Positions 4,212-6,622 of a DNA stretch of 6,622 nucleotides are shown here, one piece after another. The stretch is from NCBI GenBank assembly GCA_014534095.1, contig JACVSD010000099.1, positions 1 through 6,622 of the forward strand. The letters run 5' to 3'. The position numbers and the translations under genes are program-made. The DNA is from Nitrospiraceae bacterium (GTDB taxonomy: Bacteria > Nitrospirota > Nitrospiria > Nitrospirales > Nitrospiraceae). How positions within the stretch are numbered: the stretch's first letter is position 1; each line of letters opens with the position of its first letter. The notes under the pieces are model-generated. The model was not told where the DNA came from and did no database searches. It saw nothing but the letters and a program-made list of their open reading frames with translations.

Positions 4212-6467
4212 ATGGATCGGGTCACCGTTCGCCCGGGGCACCCCTACCCCTTGGGAGCCACCTGGGACGGAGAAGGAGTCAACTTTGCTCTCTTCTCGGA
4301 AAATGCCACGGCCGTTGAGCTGTGCCTGTTCGATCATCCCAATCAGGAAAAGGAAAGCCACGTCATCCGGATCGAGGAGCGGACGAATCAGGTATGGCAT
4401 GTGTTCCTCCCGGAATGCAGGCCAGGTCAGCTATACGGCTATCGCGTCCACGGGCCCTACGAACCGGAAGCCGGACACCGGTTCAATGCCGCCAAGCTGT
4501 TGATCGATCCCTACGCCAAGGCGCTGCATGGCCCGCTGCAATGGTCGGACGCCATGTTCGGATATGTGCTCGGCGATCCGCAGGCGGACCTCTCTTTCGA
4601 TGCACGGAACAATGCGGCCAACGTCCCGAAATCGGTCGTCATCGAACAGGCCTTTACGTGGGGAGACGACCGGCAGTTGCGGCGTCCTTGGAGCGAGACG
4701 GTCATCTACGAAATGCACGTGCGCGGATTTACAATGCGCCATCCGCTCGTGCCCGAAGCCATACGCGGCACGTACGCGGGGCTGGCCACCCGCCCCGTCA
4801 TCGAGTATCTGCAACGCCTTGGCGTCACCGCGATCGAGCTGCTACCGGTCCATGCCTTCATCGAAGACAAGCATCTGCTCGACAAAGGGCTCACGAACTA
4901 TTGGGGCTATAACACCATCGGATTCTTCGCCCCGGAATGGCGCTATGCCGCGCACAACGAGCTGGGCGTCAATCAATTCAAAACGATGGTGAAAACCTTC
5001 CACAGCGCCGGCATCGAAGTGATCCTGGATGTCGTGTACAACCATACGGCTGAAGGCAACCATCTTGGTCCGACCCTGTCTTTTCGCGGCATCGACAATG
5101 CGGCGTACTACCGTCTGAAGGCGGACGAGCCCCGCTACTACATGGACTATACCGGGACGGGCAACACGCTCAACGTACGACACCAGCGCACGCTGCAGCT
5201 CATTATGGACAGCCTACGGTACTGGGCGCTCGACATGCACGTCGATGGGTTCCGCTTCGATCTCGCGAGCGCGCTGGCGCGCGAACTACACGACGTGGAC
5301 CGGCTCGGCGGATTCTTCGATATCATCCAGCAAGACCCGGTCCTTTCGCAGGTCAAGCTAATCGCCGAGCCGTGGGATATCGGTGAAGGCGGCTACCAGG
5401 TCGGGAATTTCCCGGCGGGCTGGGCTGAATGGAATGGGAAATACCGCGATACCATCAGGCGGTACTGGAAAGGCGACGGCGGGCAGGTGAGCGAACTGGG
5501 CTACCGGCTTTCCGGAAGCAGCGATCTCTACGAGGCCAGCGGACGGCGACCGTTTGCGAGCATTAATTTCGTCGTCGCGCATGACGGCTTCACCCTAGCG
5601 GACCTCGTGGCCTACGATCACAAGCACAACGAAGCCAATCACGAAGACAACAAAGACGGAGCTGATGACAACCAAAGCTGGAATTGCGGTGTGGAAGGTC
5701 CGACCGACGATCCTGACATCCTGGCCCTACGGCGCCAGCAGAAGCGCAACATCCTCTCCACCCTGCTGCTCTCTCAGGGGGTGCCGATGATCTGCGGGGG
5801 AGACGAGATCGGTCGAACCCAGCAAGGCAACAATAACGCCTATTGCCAGGATAACGAAGTGAGCTGGATGGACTGGGACTTGACGGACGACGACGAGGCG
5901 TTCCTGCACTTCACTCGATCCCTGATCATGCTGAGAGCCGCCCATCCGGTGTTTCGCCGGCGACAATTCTTTCAGGGCAGGAGTATCTACGGCGCTGACA
6001 TCAAAGACCTCTCATGGTTCCGTCCGGACGGTGAGGAGATGACCCAGGATGATTGGCAGCTCGGCTACGTGCGTTGTCTAGGGGTCCGTCTCGCCGGCGA
6101 TCGAATCGATGAAAAGGATCACCTCGGCAATGCCATCCGCGATGACACCTTTCTGATCCTGATGAATGCTCATCACGAGCCGATTCCGTTCACGCTCCCT
6201 GCTGCCCATGTGTCGGCACATTGGCAATTGGTACTGGATACGACTCAGGACATCATTCCTGCACGGGCGCCGCTGTTGGCCGACGGAGACCGGTATGATC
6301 TCCAGGGTCGGTCCTTGGCCGTCATGCTGCTCGATACACCTCCGGTCCGGACCGCCTCCGGCAAGCGATCGGGGGCGACCCGACGCAGCAGTAGTGGGAA
6401 GGCGCCGGACACACTGTCTGCCAACACTCAGCCACCAGACCTGAGCGAAGCCGGGCCACGTTCATAG
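4212..6467 (+). CDS. glgX: Glycogen debranching enzyme GlgX (GH13 isoamylase type)
   Basis: The 751-residue enzyme hydrolyses alpha-1,6 branches of phosphorylase-trimmed glycogen in the cytoplasm. A CBM48-type N-terminal domain (about 5-105, with [18 protein letters not shown]) precedes the GH13 barrel. The four conserved regions are intact: DVVYNH (273-278), DGFRFD with nucleophile Asp350 and Arg348, IAEPWD with acid/base Glu386, and VVAHDGF with Asp458. The run after Asp458 ([15 protein letters not shown]) is typical of GlgX. The C-terminal beta domain ends near 710 and is followed by about 40 residues rich in Ser, Arg, Thr and Pro that look disordered. E. coli GlgX has 657 residues, so this tail and other insertions lengthen it. 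The ATG at 4212 follows AAGGA (4199-4203) at eight bases. An upstream in-frame TTG (4194) lacks this. A TreX-type trehalose-pathway enzyme is the alternative, but no treY or treZ is nearby. Confidence 0.95.
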   Translation: MDRVTVRPGHPYPLGATWDGEGVNFALFSENATAVELCLFDHPNQEKESHVIRIEERTNQVWHVFLPECRPGQLYGYRVHGPYEPEAGHRFNAAKLLIDPYAKALHGPLQWSDAMFGYVLGDPQADLSFDARNNAANVPKSVVIEQAFTWGDDRQLRRPWSETVIYEMHVRGFTMRHPLVPEAIRGTYAGLATRPVIEYLQRLGVTAIELLPVHAFIEDKHLLDKGLTNYWGYNTIGFFAPEWRYAAHNELGVNQFKTMVKTFHSAGIEVILDVVYNHTAEGNHLGPTLSFRGIDNAAYYRLKADEPRYYMDYTGTGNTLNVRHQRTLQLIMDSLRYWALDMHVDGFRFDLASALARELHDVDRLGGFFDIIQQDPVLSQVKLIAEPWDIGEGGYQVGNFPAGWAEWNGKYRDTIRRYWKGDGGQVSELGYRLSGSSDLYEASGRRPFASINFVVAHDGFTLADLVAYDHKHNEANHEDNKDGADDNQSWNCGVEGPTDDPDILALRRQQKRNILSTLLLSQGVPMICGGDEIGRTQQGNNNAYCQDNEVSWMDWDLTDDDEAFLHFTRSLIMLRAAHPVFRRRQFFQGRSIYGADIKDLSWFRPDGEEMTQDDWQLGYVRCLGVRLAGDRIDEKDHLGNAIRDDTFLILMNAHHEPIPFTLPAAHVSAHWQLVLDTTQDIIPARAPLLADGDRYDLQGRSLAVMLLDTPPVRTASGKRSGATRRSSSGKAPDTLSANTQPPDLSEAGPRS

Positions 6468-6622
6468 CGAGCCGGTCGCGCCGCACCGTAGACGGCTGCC
6501 ATACAGTCGCTTCCCGTCAGTGCCGCAAAGGCCCCGAGGTGTGCCGATAGAGTCCGCGAGAACGACTCCGCTAGGAATTCCTGCTTCCTGCGTACGTCTT
6601 CCTCCCGCGTTCAGCTTAGGGG
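6468..6622. other. Downstream tail of glgX, no supported feature
   Basis: No clear intrinsic terminator follows glgX. Only a weak GAGTC/GACTC pair (6550-6554 with 6564-6568) and a 10-bp palindrome, AGGAATTCCT (6573-6582), are seen. One minus-strand frame is open from the right edge to a TGA at 6462-6464, about 52 codons without an ATG. It could be the 3' end of a convergent gene, but such openness is expected by chance at this GC content. Confidence 0.4.

Noticed and set aside
4322..4992. Long alternative frames inside glgX on both strands
   Set aside because: They overlap the fully supported glgX frame, are Arg-rich and have no ribosome sites, so they are frame shadows.
6462..6622. An open minus frame entering from the right edge
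   Set aside because: About 52 codons without a stop are expected fairly often by chance at this GC content, and the translation resembles no family.

Overview
The window reads as a piece of a moderately GC-rich Gram-negative bacterial chromosome with four ordinary gene blocks and two unusually long, structured intergenic regions. No RNA gene, transposase, CRISPR array or phage gene is visible. The mix of a seven-repeat propeller lipoprotein, paired orphan LuxR-type response regulators, a bacterioferritin-like protein and a GlgX debranching enzyme would fit Nitrospira or a relative. That is an impression from gene content and not a demonstrated assignment.

Layout from left to right. Bases 1-101 are an open minus-strand frame that may be the 5' end of a gene cut by the window edge (weak). 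A hairpin at 133-161 lies just after the stop of a minus-strand lipoprotein gene (172-1317), which encodes a Gly-rich linker and seven YVAN-type propeller repeats. A 531-base divergent intergenic region (1318-1848) carries an overlapping pair of possible hairpins in the lipoprotein leader, a 22-bp-arm inverted repeat built on GGACAA/TTGTCC units, and a weak promoter candidate. Two paralogous REC-HTH response regulators then face each other: 1849-2514 on plus and 2584-3225 on minus. They are separated by a hairpin whose outermost base pairs include both stop codons. A second long intergenic region (3226-3644) leads into a ferritin-like gene (3645-4178), followed 33 bases later by glgX (4212-6467). 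The last 155 bases show no supported gene.

How the genes may work together. The ferritin-like protein (iron storage or detoxification) and GlgX (glycogen debranching) are closely spaced and probably co-transcribed, which suggests a reserve-handling or stationary-phase unit. The two regulators have intact phospho-acceptor sites and no histidine kinase beside them, so their input must come from elsewhere. Either could control its neighbours, but nothing in the sequence proves it. I found no convincing case for a wholly new system. The best leads are the noncoding elements: the dyad at 1501-1559, the leader structures before the lipoprotein and ferritin genes, the stop-to-stop hairpin with heptad repeats, and the concentration of CCCTAG and GTCCGGAC words.
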